In this document: in pieces, positions 1 through 9,192 of the stretch
Layout: each line of letters opens with the position of its first letter
Position numbering within the stretch: position 1 is the first letter of the stretch
NCBI RefSeq assembly: GCF_009689585.1
Contig: NZ_AP018694.1
Coordinates: 1,798,001 to 1,862,000, forward strand
Length of the DNA: 64,000 bases
Source: Aquipluma nitroreducens
Lineage (GTDB): Bacteria; Bacteroidota; Bacteroidia; Bacteroidales; Prolixibacteraceae
Reading direction: 5' to 3'
The notes under the pieces: model-generated
What the model saw: only the letters and a program-made list of their open reading frames with translations
Databases searched by the model: none
Told to the model about the DNA's origin: nothing
Program-made: the position numbers and the translations under genes

Positions 1-53
1 CCCACCATATTGTTGTATTCGGTAACGGTATTTAATCGGGTAACCTCGCTCAT
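1..53 (-). CDS. N-terminus of an AraC-family regulator (truncated by window edge)
   Basis: Reading leftward from an ATG at 53, the frame is open to the window edge and gives MSEVTRLNTVTEYNNMVG. This resembles the short N-terminal stretch of Bacteroidota AraC-type regulators (a TIxEYN-like segment before the cupin-like sensor domain). It is divergent from the iron alcohol dehydrogenase at 232, the arrangement expected for a regulator and its target. Only 17 residues are visible, so the family call rests on this motif, on the divergent layout and on the 21-bp-spaced direct repeats between the genes. It could be another regulator. Confidence 0.45.
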   Translation of the reverse strand, partial: MSEVTRLNTVTEYNNMV

Positions 54-129
54 AACTTTTCATTTAACGTTTTATTCTCTGACAAAAGTAAAGAACTCAT
101 TTTTAAAAAAGTACAGCCAAATTAAGAAT

Positions 130-165
130 CCGTAATTTAGGTAAGCAATACCGTAATTTGGGTTA
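130..165. promoter_or_regulatory. Two direct repeats spaced 21 bp, candidate AraC-type operator
   Basis: CCGTAATTTAGGTAA (130-144) is repeated as CCGTAATTTGGGTTA (151-165), with start-to-start spacing of 21 bp, two helical turns. AraC-family proteins typically bind direct half-sites with this periodicity. The repeats lie 66-102 bp before the dehydrogenase ATG and upstream of a weak -7-like box (GAAATTTG, 187-194). Regulation by the divergent regulator is inferred. Confidence 0.5.
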
Positions 166-231
166 TTCATTCCTGTTTTTTCCTTCGAAATTTGCACAAT
201 ACAATTTTTATGAATTACAAAAACAGAAACA

Positions 232-1380
232 ATGAAAGCATTCACGTATTACAACCCAACCAGAATAGAGTTCGGAAAAGGAAAAGAAAAAAACATCGGA
301 CAATTTATCGCTGAATACGGCATAACAAAAGTTCTGATTGTTTACGGTTCGGAAAGAATCAGAAAAAGCGGTTTGTTTGATACCGTAGCTGATTCATTAA
401 CTGACAACAAAATCAGTTACGAAGCGCTAGGCGGAGTGCAAAGCAACCCGGTTTTAAGCAAAGTTTATGAAGGCGTTGCATTGGCTAAATCATCGGGTGC
501 TGAAGCTGTTTTGGCAGTTGGAGGCGGTTCGGTGCTCGACTCGTCGAAAGCCATTGCCGCTGGTGCAACTTACGATGGCGACGTTTGGGATTTTTTCACC
601 TACAAAGCTGTTCCCAACAAAGCATTGAAGATTTTTGATATTATAACGCTTGCTGCAACCGGTAGCGAAATGAACAATTTTGCTGTGGTGACCAAAGAAG
701 AAACCAAAGAGAAATTCAACCTGGCCGGGGCTGCAACTTTTCCAACTGTTTCAGTTATAAATCCTGAACTTCAGGCTACCGTAACAAACGAATATTTGGT
801 TTATTCGGCTGCCGATATTTTTGCGCATAGTTTGGATATGTACCTGTCGGCCACTTATTTGCCTGAACATATGGCCGGATACGTTGAGAATATCCTGAAA
901 ACTGTTATCCGTACCACCGAAATTCTGCTTAAAGATGCAAGTAACTACGAAGCCCGTGCCGAATTTGCCTGGGCTGCCACACAAGCATTGAACTTCACCA
1001 CTTTCTGCGGCGTTGAAAACAACCGCTACGACACTCACTTTATAGAACACACCTTATCGGCTGAGTACAATATTGCCCACGGAGCAGGCTTGTCGATTGT
1101 AATGCCAGCCTGGATGAAATGGCAAAAGAACAATCTGCCCGAACGCTTCGTACAATTCGCCAAAAACATGTTTAATGTTGATGGCGCTGATGCCGGAATT
1201 GAGGCTTTGAAACAATGGTATCAGAAAATTGGAGCCCCGGTAACTTTAAAAGAAGGCAACATTCCGGAAGAAGATATTCCCGTGTTGGTTGAAAAGTTAT
1301 CGGTAGTTGCTAAAATGTGGGGCGCTGAAGGCTTATATACGAAAGAGATGATAACCACCGTATTGGAAAATGCGAAATAA
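232..1380 (+). CDS. Iron-containing alcohol dehydrogenase, YqhD/butanol dehydrogenase type
   Basis: NAD(P)H-dependent group III alcohol dehydrogenase, probably reducing short-chain aldehydes in the cytoplasm. The 382-aa length is normal for the family. The N-terminal nucleotide-binding domain has the GGGSVLD motif at about 97-103, and the C-terminal all-helical domain has the metal ligand pattern D195, H199, H269 and H283, the spacing seen in YqhD. The start is supported by a purine-rich stretch and by family length. It is divergent from an AraC-like regulator and shares the neighbourhood with an aldo/keto reductase at 4760, recalling the E. coli yqhC-yqhD-dkgA locus. The exact substrate cannot be read from sequence. 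Confidence 0.9.
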   Translation: MKAFTYYNPTRIEFGKGKEKNIGQFIAEYGITKVLIVYGSERIRKSGLFDTVADSLTDNKISYEALGGVQSNPVLSKVYEGVALAKSSGAEAVLAVGGGSVLDSSKAIAAGATYDGDVWDFFTYKAVPNKALKIFDIITLAATGSEMNNFAVVTKEETKEKFNLAGAATFPTVSVINPELQATVTNEYLVYSAADIFAHSLDMYLSATYLPEHMAGYVENILKTVIRTTEILLKDASNYEARAEFAWAATQALNFTTFCGVENNRYDTHFIEHTLSAEYNIAHGAGLSIVMPAWMKWQKNNLPERFVQFAKNMFNVDGADAGIEALKQWYQKIGAPVTLKEGNIPEEDIPVLVEKLSVVAKMWGAEGLYTKEMITTVLENAK

Positions 1381-1393
1381 AATAATATTGGAA

Positions 1394-1789
1394 ATGAACG
1401 AATTCAAACAAATATTCCCATTGGGAGAGAAAAATGATGCCTATGCACCATACTTTTCAGGTCAAAGTTATTTAGCTGTGTTGACTCAGGAAGGTATACA
1501 ATCCTATAATGTGACTTTCGAGCCCGGTTGTCGCAATAACTGGCATATCCATCATAAAGGCGGTCAAATACTTTATTGCACTGCTGGAACCGGTTGGTAC
1601 CAGGAAGAAGGAAAACCCGCAAGACTATTGAATCCGGGGGATGTAGTAAACATTCCGGCAGGTGTCAATCACTGGCACGGGGCTGCAAAAGATAGCTGGT
1701 TTGCCCATATTGCCCTTATGGTACCGGCAGAAGGCGCGACAACAGAGTGGAGAGAACCTGTTGCCGATGAGGAGTATAACGAATTGTAA
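1394..1789 (+). CDS. Cupin-domain protein (cytoplasmic copy)
   Basis: Single-domain cupin of 131 aa from the ATG at 1394; an upstream in-frame ATG at 1370 would overlap the dehydrogenase and adds residues absent from the paralogue at 3366. Cupin motif 1 is seen as [14 protein letters not shown], with Gln where a metal-binding Glu usually sits, and motif 2 as [15 protein letters not shown]. It probably binds a divalent metal. Small cupins of this kind often accompany carboxymuconolactone decarboxylase-like and oxidoreductase genes, as here. It has no signal peptide, unlike its near-identical paralogue at 3366. The catalytic role is unknown. Confidence 0.8.
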   Translation: MNEFKQIFPLGEKNDAYAPYFSGQSYLAVLTQEGIQSYNVTFEPGCRNNWHIHHKGGQILYCTAGTGWYQEEGKPARLLNPGDVVNIPAGVNHWHGAAKDSWFAHIALMVPAEGATTEWREPVADEEYNEL

Positions 1790-1799
1790 CAAGAAAAAG

Positions 1800-2351
1800 A
1801 TGGCCATCTTCGAACGATTACAAGCTGGTGAATCCGTTTCATTCGATGATCCGCAGTATTCTGAAATCTTCGGGATCGTGGCGCGCACCATGAAGCTATT
1901 GGCAGAATTGAATGCTTCTGCCGATAGTTCCACGGTTCGGAAAATATTAAGTGAAATTACAGGCACAACCATTGATTCAAGTACCACGGTATTTCTTCCA
2001 TTCCAAACCAACCTGGGAATATTCACCCGTTTAGGCAAAAATGTGTTTATCAATCACGATTGTACATTTCTGGATATGGGCGGAATTACGATTGAAGAAG
2101 ATGTAATGATTGGCCCCAAAGTTTGCCTGACTACTGAAAGTCACCCGATCAATCCCCAGGATCGGAAAAAGTTGCTGGTGAAACCGATTGTGATTAAGCG
2201 AAACGCCTGGATTGGAGCTGGCGCCACCGTTTTACTCGGAGTTACGGTGGGCGAAAATTCGGTAGTTGCAGCCGGAGCTGTGGTTACCAAAGATGTTCCG
2301 GCGAATACAGTGGTTGGCGGAGTTCCGGCGAAAGTGATTAAAACCCTCTGA
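1800..2351 (+). CDS. Hexapeptide-repeat acyltransferase (maltose/galactoside O-acetyltransferase-like)
   Basis: Left-handed beta-helix acetyltransferase of the LacA/NodL/Maa type, 183 aa from the ATG at 1800; the longer frame from 1662 reads through the cupin gene and is not credible. The imperfect hexapeptide repeats run from about residue 75 to the end ([15 protein letters not shown], then [37 protein letters not shown]). The family uses acetyl-CoA to acetylate sugars or related hydroxyls, with a catalytic His usually near the TESHP segment seen here. It starts 10 nt after the cupin stop, so the two are likely cotranscribed. A truncated copy of this gene lies at 3860-3922. Confidence 0.85.
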   Translation: MAIFERLQAGESVSFDDPQYSEIFGIVARTMKLLAELNASADSSTVRKILSEITGTTIDSSTTVFLPFQTNLGIFTRLGKNVFINHDCTFLDMGGITIEEDVMIGPKVCLTTESHPINPQDRKKLLVKPIVIKRNAWIGAGATVLLGVTVGENSVVAAGAVVTKDVPANTVVGGVPAKVIKTL

Positions 2352-2406
2352 ATCTAAGTACTGAAAATGAAATAATGTCGTATTTTGATTTATTCGTTTT
2401 ATTCGA

Positions 2407-2489
2407 ACTCACCCCCTCGCATCTTCGATGCTCTCCCCCTCTCTTCCAGAAGAGAGGGGGGAAGGCCGCCTGCGGACTTCGGGGTGAGT
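2407..2489. repeat. Nested palindromic intergenic element (cloverleaf-like)
   Basis: The 194-bp gap between the acetyltransferase and the CMD-like gene holds an outer stem ACTCACCCC/GGGGTGAGT (2407-2415 with 2481-2489). It encloses three smaller hairpins: GCAT-CTTCG-ATGC (2419-2431), a perfect 11-bp stem CCCCCTCTCTT/AAGAGAGGGGG (2435-2445 with 2450-2460), and a short CCGC/GCGG hairpin near 2467-2476. It resembles the C-run/G-run repeats at 14289 and 54600 and is probably a dispersed REP-like element, though a terminator role is possible. Confidence 0.6.
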
Positions 2490-2545
2490 TGCAATTAGAA
2501 TTTGACATTATATTGTTCCTATTACTTATAAAATAAACAAAAGCT

Positions 2546-3277
2546 ATGAGTATCAAAAGCAACTTTCTAAAGTGGACCCTTTTATTTATTCTAACAATAA
2601 ACATAAATACAATGAATGCACAAAATAACATAAACGCAAATCAGTCTTTGAATCCACAACAGAGAAGCATTGTAAGCATTGCCGCTTTGACGGCGGTTGG
2701 CGACATCGAGCACTTAAAAACACAATTAAATAACGGGCTTGATGCAGGGCTTACCATCAATGAAATAAAAGAAGTGCTGGTACAACTCTATGCCTATTGC
2801 GGTTTTCCACGAAGCCTTAACGGTATAAATACGTTTATGAGTGTAGTGGAAGAAAGAAAAGCCAAAGGTGTAACAGATGTTGTGGGCAAAGAGGCTTCCA
2901 CCATTTCCGACAATGCAAACAAATACGAGACCGGCAAGAAAACTCTGCAAACTCTTACAGGACGGGAAGAAAAGGGTCCCAAAACCGGAGCAAATGCCTT
3001 TGCGCCAGTCATTGATACTTTTTTAAAAGAACATCTCTTTGCCGATATATTCAGCCGTGATATACTTACCTACCAACAACGTGAATTAGCAACCATTTCA
3101 GTGCTTTCAGCGATGGAAGGTGTAGCGCCACAACTTCAGTTTCACCTGGGAGTAGGAATGAATATCGGACTTACAGAAAGCCAGTTGAACCAAGTCTTTT
3201 CGATTATTGAAACACATATTGGAAAGCAGCAGGCCGAAATAGCAAAAAATGTATTGTTGAAAATGACTGATAAATAG
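2546..3277 (+). CDS. Exported carboxymuconolactone decarboxylase-like protein (AhpD fold)
   Basis: 243-aa protein with an N-terminal signal peptide (hydrophobic residues about 8-20, ending TMNAQ) and two CMD/AhpD-like helical modules, at about 35-110 and 155-240. The first module has the usual LNNGLDAGLTINEIKEVL helix and a single Cys (YAYCGF); the CxxC of true AhpD peroxidases is missing. The second module has a similar helix but no Cys, so alkylhydroperoxidase activity is doubtful. Such proteins are common next to cupins, as here on both sides. It probably acts in the periplasm; the substrate is unknown. Confidence 0.8.
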   Translation: MSIKSNFLKWTLLFILTININTMNAQNNINANQSLNPQQRSIVSIAALTAVGDIEHLKTQLNNGLDAGLTINEIKEVLVQLYAYCGFPRSLNGINTFMSVVEERKAKGVTDVVGKEASTISDNANKYETGKKTLQTLTGREEKGPKTGANAFAPVIDTFLKEHLFADIFSRDILTYQQRELATISVLSAMEGVAPQLQFHLGVGMNIGLTESQLNQVFSIIETHIGKQQAEIAKNVLLKMTDK

Positions 3278-3365
3278 CCATAACAATACCTTGTGAATTT
3301 AACTTCAATAAAAAATAATTGACCTGAACCGAACAAGACGAAAAAATATTAAATATCAGATAATT

Positions 3366-3833
3366 ATGAGAAAGATAACAACTTTGGCAATATTGTCCCT
3401 TATCATTTTGGGGCAGGTTTTCGCACAGACGAAAAAGAGCGATTTAAAACAAATATTCCCATTGGGAGAGAAAAATGATGCTAACGCACAATATTTCATA
3501 GGTCAGAGTTATTTGGCAGTACTAACAACGGACAATGTAACATCCTATAATGTGACTTTCGAGCCCGGTTGTCGCAACAACTGGCACATTCATCATAAAG
3601 GTGGTCAAATACTTTATTGCACTGCAGGTAATGGTTGGTATCAGGAAGAAGGAAAACCCGCACGAGCACTACGTCCGGGCGATGTGGTAAACATTCCCGC
3701 TGGAGTAAAACATTGGCATGGAGCTGCAAAAGATAGCTGGTTTGCCCATATTGCCCTTATGGTACCGGCAGAAGGTGCAACTCACGAGTGGTTAAGTCCT
3801 GTTACCGATGAGGAATACAACAAATTGAAATAG
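3366..3833 (+). CDS. Cupin-domain protein with signal peptide (exported paralogue)
   Basis: 155-aa cupin with an N-terminal signal peptide (MRKITTLAILSLIILGQVFAQ) followed by a domain nearly identical to the cupin at 1394, including the motif WHIHHKGGQ and the [15 protein letters not shown] loop. Nucleotide identity begins abruptly at about 3447 (the segment shared with 1406 onward) and long stretches match exactly, which indicates recent duplication or gene conversion, with the copy fused to a different, exported N-terminus. It is followed by a remnant of the acetyltransferase that follows the first copy. Probably periplasmic; function unknown. Confidence 0.8.
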   Translation: MRKITTLAILSLIILGQVFAQTKKSDLKQIFPLGEKNDANAQYFIGQSYLAVLTTDNVTSYNVTFEPGCRNNWHIHHKGGQILYCTAGNGWYQEEGKPARALRPGDVVNIPAGVKHWHGAAKDSWFAHIALMVPAEGATHEWLSPVTDEEYNKLK

Positions 3834-3859
3834 TTGATAGAGAATTTACTTGAATCGAT

Positions 3860-3922
3860 AAAAATATGTTTATCAATCCCGGCTGTACTTTTCTTGATAT
3901 TGGCGGGATAACCATTGAATAA
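3860..3922 (+). pseudogene. Remnant of the hexapeptide acetyltransferase gene
   Basis: The stretch translates to KNMFINPGCTFLDIGGITIE followed by a stop, and matches [21 protein letters not shown] of the acetyltransferase at 1800-2351 (bases 2037-2099). Nothing else of the gene is recognisable on either side. With the duplicated cupin just upstream, this shows that the cupin-acetyltransferase unit was once duplicated as a block and the second acetyltransferase was deleted. Confidence 0.75.
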
Positions 3923-4049
3923 GTATGATATGAAACGAGCATGTTCGTTACAAACACAAACACGGATGAATTGGAACGAAGTGGAAATCCGCGAAGCGAA
4001 TATTCACATGCGAGTTCCATCCGGCAATTAAAAAACAAATTATTCACGG

Positions 4050-4700
4050 ATGAAACCTATTATTTTAACAATCATCGTTTATTTCATTTCAACGTTTAGC
4101 ATGAATGCACAGGAAACGCCAAAGATTAAAGTTACGGTAGGTTCAAATTCGTTTTCAGTAATAACTTACGATAATTCTACCGCACGTGCTTTTATAGCCC
4201 TTTTACCATTGACAATCACCATGAATGATGTGAACGTGAATGAGAAATATCGCCCTTTACAAGGCAATTTACCAACGTCTCCTGAAGTTCCGCCAAAGAT
4301 AAATGCGGGTGACCTCATGCTTTGGGGAGCAAACGGACTGGTTTTGTTTTATGAAACATTCAATACATCATACAGTTACTCGAAAATTGGCTACATGGAA
4401 AATGCGGCCGGACTTAAAGATGCACTTGGCCCCAATAATCCAACGATAACATTTGAGGTTTTGGGAATGCCAACCGGCGCTGGAACGCTGGAACAAAACA
4501 ACATTGATTTTAAAATTTCCGGTGATGGAATTTTGCATTTTTCAGGAACATCCGAAAAAATATCGCTGATAGATATGAGCGGAAAAATCCTGACTATTAC
4601 CAACTCCAATACGATGAATGTAAGCAACTTCCCAAAAGGAATTTATATTCTGAAAGCTGAAAACAACAACCAGCAGAAAACAATCAAAATAAAAATTTAA
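4050..4700 (+). CDS. Exported cyclophilin-like fold protein with T9SS sorting domain
   Basis: 216-aa protein. Residues 1-21 are a signal peptide ending MNAQ. Residues about 24-150 match the cyclophilin-like fold family (stretches such as GDLMLWGANGLVLFYETF and YSKIGYMENAAGLKDALG). The C-terminal part, about 165-216, is a type IX secretion sorting domain of the usual pattern (SLIDMSGKIL, then FPKGIYILKA and a basic terminal strand KTIKIKI). The protein is therefore predicted to cross the outer membrane and be surface attached or released. The cytoplasmic members of this fold family lack such a tail. Substrate unknown. Confidence 0.75.
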   Translation: MKPIILTIIVYFISTFSMNAQETPKIKVTVGSNSFSVITYDNSTARAFIALLPLTITMNDVNVNEKYRPLQGNLPTSPEVPPKINAGDLMLWGANGLVLFYETFNTSYSYSKIGYMENAAGLKDALGPNNPTITFEVLGMPTGAGTLEQNNIDFKISGDGILHFSGTSEKISLIDMSGKILTITNSNTMNVSNFPKGIYILKAENNNQQKTIKIKI

Positions 4701-4747
4701 AATTCGGTTAAATATGAAAACAATAGAAATATTTGTATCATCATTAA

Positions 4748-5758
<1,011 letters not shown>

Positions 5759-5903
5759 TTAACTTAAGCTCCACAGGAAAACGGTTGTATGACTTTTACT
5801 TTATTTTTGTGTTGTATTAGAAGTCGTTACATACCTATTTCATTTTGTAAGTACGAAAACGACTGCGTTACTTTTTAGCACTAAACCTTTGCTGCACAAC
5901 CTT

Positions 5904-6680
5904 ATGATTAAAGTGATTCAATGCCGGCTTTCATTTTTGTTTTATCTGCTTTTAGCTATTCCTGTTACCACTTTTTCACAAAAGACAGACAGTACAAAGA
6001 GTCCAATCAATTTTGGAGGTTTTGTCACGGTCACAAATAAGGGAATTTCATCCATTCCCAATTTAACTTTGGGTAAACCGGCAGCGATTGTCTTTATGTC
6101 GGTTGGCAACAGTTTCCGGTTTGAACCCGAATTTCGATTTGGCCTGGATGGAAAACCCTGGATGTTCATTTTTTGGTGGCGTTATGATATGCTAAGAACA
6201 GATAAGTTTCTTTTTAAAGTCAGAGCGAATCCAACGGTTGTTTTTAAAACCATACCGGTAACCAACAATAATGTTACTGACAACATTATAAGGACTAGCC
6301 GCACATTGACGGGAGATTTGACTGCAAGTTATTTCGCAACAAAAAACATTAGTATTATGCCATACTACATGTATGTATATGGTGTTGAAAAAGATGCCAT
6401 CAAAAACACACATTATCTCGCTTTAAAAACCGCATTTTCGAATATAAAACTGACCGAACAATTTTATATGGGTTTTAACCCATCGGTGTATTTCCTGAGA
6501 ATGGACAAAAATCATGGATTTTATGTAAACGCTGGCTTGAGTCTGGCAAAGCGAAATTTTCCACTATCAGTCTCAACACTTGTAAACAAGACCATACATA
6601 CAGGAATTCCTGTTGGTGAGGACTTTCTTTGGAATGTCAGTCTGGTTTATACTTTCAATAATAAATACATGAAACAATGA
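5904..6680 (+). CDS. Predicted outer-membrane beta-barrel protein, function unknown
   Basis: 258 aa from the ATG at 5904; the frame is open from a TTG at 5889 but the ATG gives a standard signal peptide (MIKVIQCRLSFLFYLLLAIP, cleavage near TFSQ). The mature protein alternates polar and aromatic residues in short strands (FRFEPEFRFG, WMFIFWWRY, FLFKVRANPTVVF, MPYYMYVYG) and ends in a strand rich in aromatics (VSLVYTFNN), as expected for a small outer-membrane barrel. No family is recognised with confidence, and neighbours give no clue. Intergenic DNA on both sides (5759-5903, 6681-6806) shows no other feature. Confidence 0.6.
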   Translation: MIKVIQCRLSFLFYLLLAIPVTTFSQKTDSTKSPINFGGFVTVTNKGISSIPNLTLGKPAAIVFMSVGNSFRFEPEFRFGLDGKPWMFIFWWRYDMLRTDKFLFKVRANPTVVFKTIPVTNNNVTDNIIRTSRTLTGDLTASYFATKNISIMPYYMYVYGVEKDAIKNTHYLALKTAFSNIKLTEQFYMGFNPSVYFLRMDKNHGFYVNAGLSLAKRNFPLSVSTLVNKTIHTGIPVGEDFLWNVSLVYTFNNKYMKQ

Positions 6681-6806
6681 GCACATTGACGCACACCAAA
6701 CCCACGAAGAACTTTGGCTAAATTACCAAACGAAAGCAGGAACAACCAAACCGGGCACATAGTTGTTTACAAGAAATTGCAATAAATCAGTATAACAATC
6801 AGAACA

Positions 6807-7370
6807 ATGGAAATTACGAAAGAATTATCGCCCGGACAACAAGAAGAACTAATCAGAACATTAAAAGCCCGTTTTGAGAAAAACATGAATCTGCATCAAG
6901 ATATTGAATGGGCTAATGTATATTCGAGATTGGAAGCAGACGGTGAAAAACTTTGGTCGTTGAATGAAATGGAAAAAACTGGCGGCGAACCGGATGTTGT
7001 TGGTTATGATGAAAAGACCAACGAATACATTTTTCTGGATTGCTCGGCAGAAAGTCCGAAAGGCCGCAGAAGCCTTTGTTACGATCGCGAAGCGCTGGAT
7101 TCGAGGAAAGAACATAAACCGGAAAATAGCGCGATTGAACTGGCTGCTTTCATGGGCATAGAGCTTTTAACAGAAGAACAATATCGGGAATTGCAAAAAC
7201 TTGAAAATTTCGATACAAAAACATCCAGCTGGGTGAAAACACCTGCTGAGATTCGAAAACTTGGTGGCGCACTTTTTTGTGATCGTCGTTACAATCAGGT
7301 ATTTTTGTATCACAACGGAGCAGATTCATACTATGCCGCCAGAGGGTTCCGTGGCTCACTAAAAGTCTAA
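6807..7370 (+). CDS. DUF4256 domain protein
   Basis: 187-aa soluble protein with the features of the DUF4256 family: an N-terminal helix (LIRTLKARFEKNMNLH), a central GGEPDVVGYDEKTNEYIFLDCS segment of which GEPDVVG and FLDCSAESPKGRRS are characteristic, and a C-terminal CDRRYNQVFLYHNGA stretch. The function of the family is not known to me. It stands alone, with no overlap with neighbours and about 130 bp of unremarkable DNA on each side. Confidence 0.75.
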   Translation: MEITKELSPGQQEELIRTLKARFEKNMNLHQDIEWANVYSRLEADGEKLWSLNEMEKTGGEPDVVGYDEKTNEYIFLDCSAESPKGRRSLCYDREALDSRKEHKPENSAIELAAFMGIELLTEEQYRELQKLENFDTKTSSWVKTPAEIRKLGGALFCDRRYNQVFLYHNGADSYYAARGFRGSLKV

Positions 7371-7516
7371 ATTTTGTCAGTCCGCTAAATCTGGATTTGA
7401 GATCGAATCACCTGAAAATGGATTTGCCGGAAGAAAATGGAGGTACAAATGAATAGACAAAGCTTGGCTACCTCAAGCGCAATCAGGAAATAAGACATTG
7501 ACAAAATATAAAATTT

Positions 7517-8188
7517 ATGAAGGCAAGTTATTTAATCAAACACGTCTTCGGCACATTTATAATTTTCTCAATCCTGTTTATCAGTGCTGGTAAAATCGCT
7601 TATTGGCAAGGGCTGATTTATGTGTCAATTGGGTTTCTGATGGTAGTTTTAAACTATACTGTTCTGCGGATAGATCCTGAATTGTCGAAAGAGCGCTCAA
7701 AGCCTGCCGAAGACACCAAGAAATGGGATAAGGTGCTACTGGGAATCTCTTTCATTGCCACCATTTCAATGTATGTTATTGCCGGACTTGATTCGGGCCG
7801 TTATCATTGGTCGCCCGATTTTCACTGGAGCATCTATCTGATTGGGGCAATTCTAACAGCTTTAGGGCAACTTTTATTTCTCATTGCTCAAAAACAGAAT
7901 CGATTTTTTTCAAGTACAGTCCGGATTCAAACAGATAGAGATCATACGGTTTGCGACACCGGATTATACAAAATAGTCAGGCATCCTGCTTATCTGGGTT
8001 CGATTATCCAGTCAGTAGGATTTCCATTCATCTTTGGATCGTTGTGGAGTACCATACCGGTATGTGCGATGATTATTCTACTGATCATACGGACTAGTCT
8101 TGAGGATGAAACTTTGAGAAATGAATTGAAAGGTTATATCGAATATTCCGGGAAAACCCGATACAAGATTATTCCATATATCTGGTAA
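7517..8188 (+). CDS. Isoprenylcysteine carboxyl methyltransferase-like membrane protein
   Basis: 223-aa integral membrane protein with about five hydrophobic segments (residues about 10-28, 35-52, 75-92, 108-128 and 175-195). The C-terminal half carries the ICMT/PEMT signature: GLYKIVRHPAYLGSI around 155-170, and a terminal acidic helix (TSLEDETLRNELKGYIEY). In this family the RHP motif and the distal E-E pair bind S-adenosylmethionine. Bacterial members methylate small hydrophobic molecules or lipids; the substrate is unknown. The gene is followed by the minus-strand dehydratase cluster, so transcription converges near 8200. Confidence 0.8.
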   Translation: MKASYLIKHVFGTFIIFSILFISAGKIAYWQGLIYVSIGFLMVVLNYTVLRIDPELSKERSKPAEDTKKWDKVLLGISFIATISMYVIAGLDSGRYHWSPDFHWSIYLIGAILTALGQLLFLIAQKQNRFFSSTVRIQTDRDHTVCDTGLYKIVRHPAYLGSIIQSVGFPFIFGSLWSTIPVCAMIILLIIRTSLEDETLRNELKGYIEYSGKTRYKIIPYIW

Positions 8189-8245
8189 TGATTGGAAAAT
8201 TGGAAAAATAAAGAGAAATAGACTCGTATCAGCAGAATAGACTTC

Positions 8246-9190
8246 CTAAAACGGTAATCGCCCTAAATCAACATTTCCTCCGCTCAGGATAATTCCAACC
8301 TTTTTACCTTTTGCTTTCACTTTATTTTCGAGGATGGCAGCCAATGGAACAGCCGACGAGGGTTCGATGATGATTTTCATCCGTTCCCAAATTATGCGCA
8401 TGGCCGCTACAATGCCTTCTTCTGAAACGGTTGCAATTTGATCCACTTCATTCAGTATAATCGGGAACGTGAGGCTTCCGAGCGAAGTTAACAACCCGTC
8501 GGCAATGGTTTTAGGTGACACCGAAGGTTGGAGTGTTTTCGAGTAAAACGACCGGAAAGCATCGTCAGCACCGGCAGGTTCAGCAGCAATAACTTTCGCT
8601 CCCGGAAGCAATGCTTTAGTTGAAAGCGCTGTTCCGCTTAATAATCCGCCACCACCAACAGGAGCCATCACCACATCCAGCAACCCAATTTCTTCGATCA
8701 GTTCTTTGGCAGCCGTTCCCTGTCCGCAAATCACGTTGAAATAATTGTACGGATGTATTTCGGTGGCACCGGTTTCAATTGCTACCTTTTTTAGCGTCGA
8801 TTCTCTAGCTTCCAGAGTTGGGGTACAAAAAGTGATTTGTGCGCCATATCCAGCCACTGCTATTTTTTTGATTTCCGGAGCATTTTCAGGCATTACAATG
8901 TATGCCGGAATACCACGCATTCGGGCAGCTAAAGCCAAAGCCGCTGCATGGTTTCCGGATGAATGGGTGCAAACCCCGTTTTTAGCTTCCTCATCGGAAA
9001 GCGAAAAAACTGAGTTGCAGGCTCCCCGAAACTTGAAAGCGCCAACTTTTTGAAGATTTTCGCATTTAAAAAACAGCTCAGCGCCAACAATTTCGTTGAT
9101 GCTTTTCGAACTTAAAACCGGTGTATGATGAATGTATGGACGAATGCGGTCGTGCGCCGCTTTAATGTCTTCAAATTTGGGTAAATTCAT
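8246..9190 (-). CDS. PLP-dependent threonine/serine dehydratase or serine racemase
   Basis: 314-aa fold-type II pyridoxal-phosphate enzyme. The PLP lysine is K53 in AFKFRGA, the phosphate/substrate loop is SSGNHAAA at about 77-84, and the glycine-rich phosphate cup is PVGGGGLLSGTA at about 177-188. Size and motifs fit the catabolic threonine dehydratase/serine racemase/hydroxyaspartate dehydratase group, without the C-terminal ACT domain of biosynthetic IlvA. The C-terminal SGGNVDLGRLPF is typical. It lies 2 bp after a GNAT acetyltransferase gene on the same strand, so cotranscription is likely. Which hydroxy-amino acid it uses cannot be decided. Confidence 0.85.
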   Translation of the reverse strand: MNLPKFEDIKAAHDRIRPYIHHTPVLSSKSINEIVGAELFFKCENLQKVGAFKFRGACNSVFSLSDEEAKNGVCTHSSGNHAAALALAARMRGIPAYIVMPENAPEIKKIAVAGYGAQITFCTPTLEARESTLKKVAIETGATEIHPYNYFNVICGQGTAAKELIEEIGLLDVVMAPVGGGGLLSGTALSTKALLPGAKVIAAEPAGADDAFRSFYSKTLQPSVSPKTIADGLLTSLGSLTFPIILNEVDQIATVSEEGIVAAMRIIWERMKIIIEPSSAVPLAAILENKVKAKGKKVGIILSGGNVDLGRLPF

Positions 9191-9192
9191 GG

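Noticed and set aside
1662-1799. Long upstream extension of the acetyltransferase frame
   Set aside because: It runs through the cupin coding sequence. The ATG at 1800, after the cupin stop, gives the family length.
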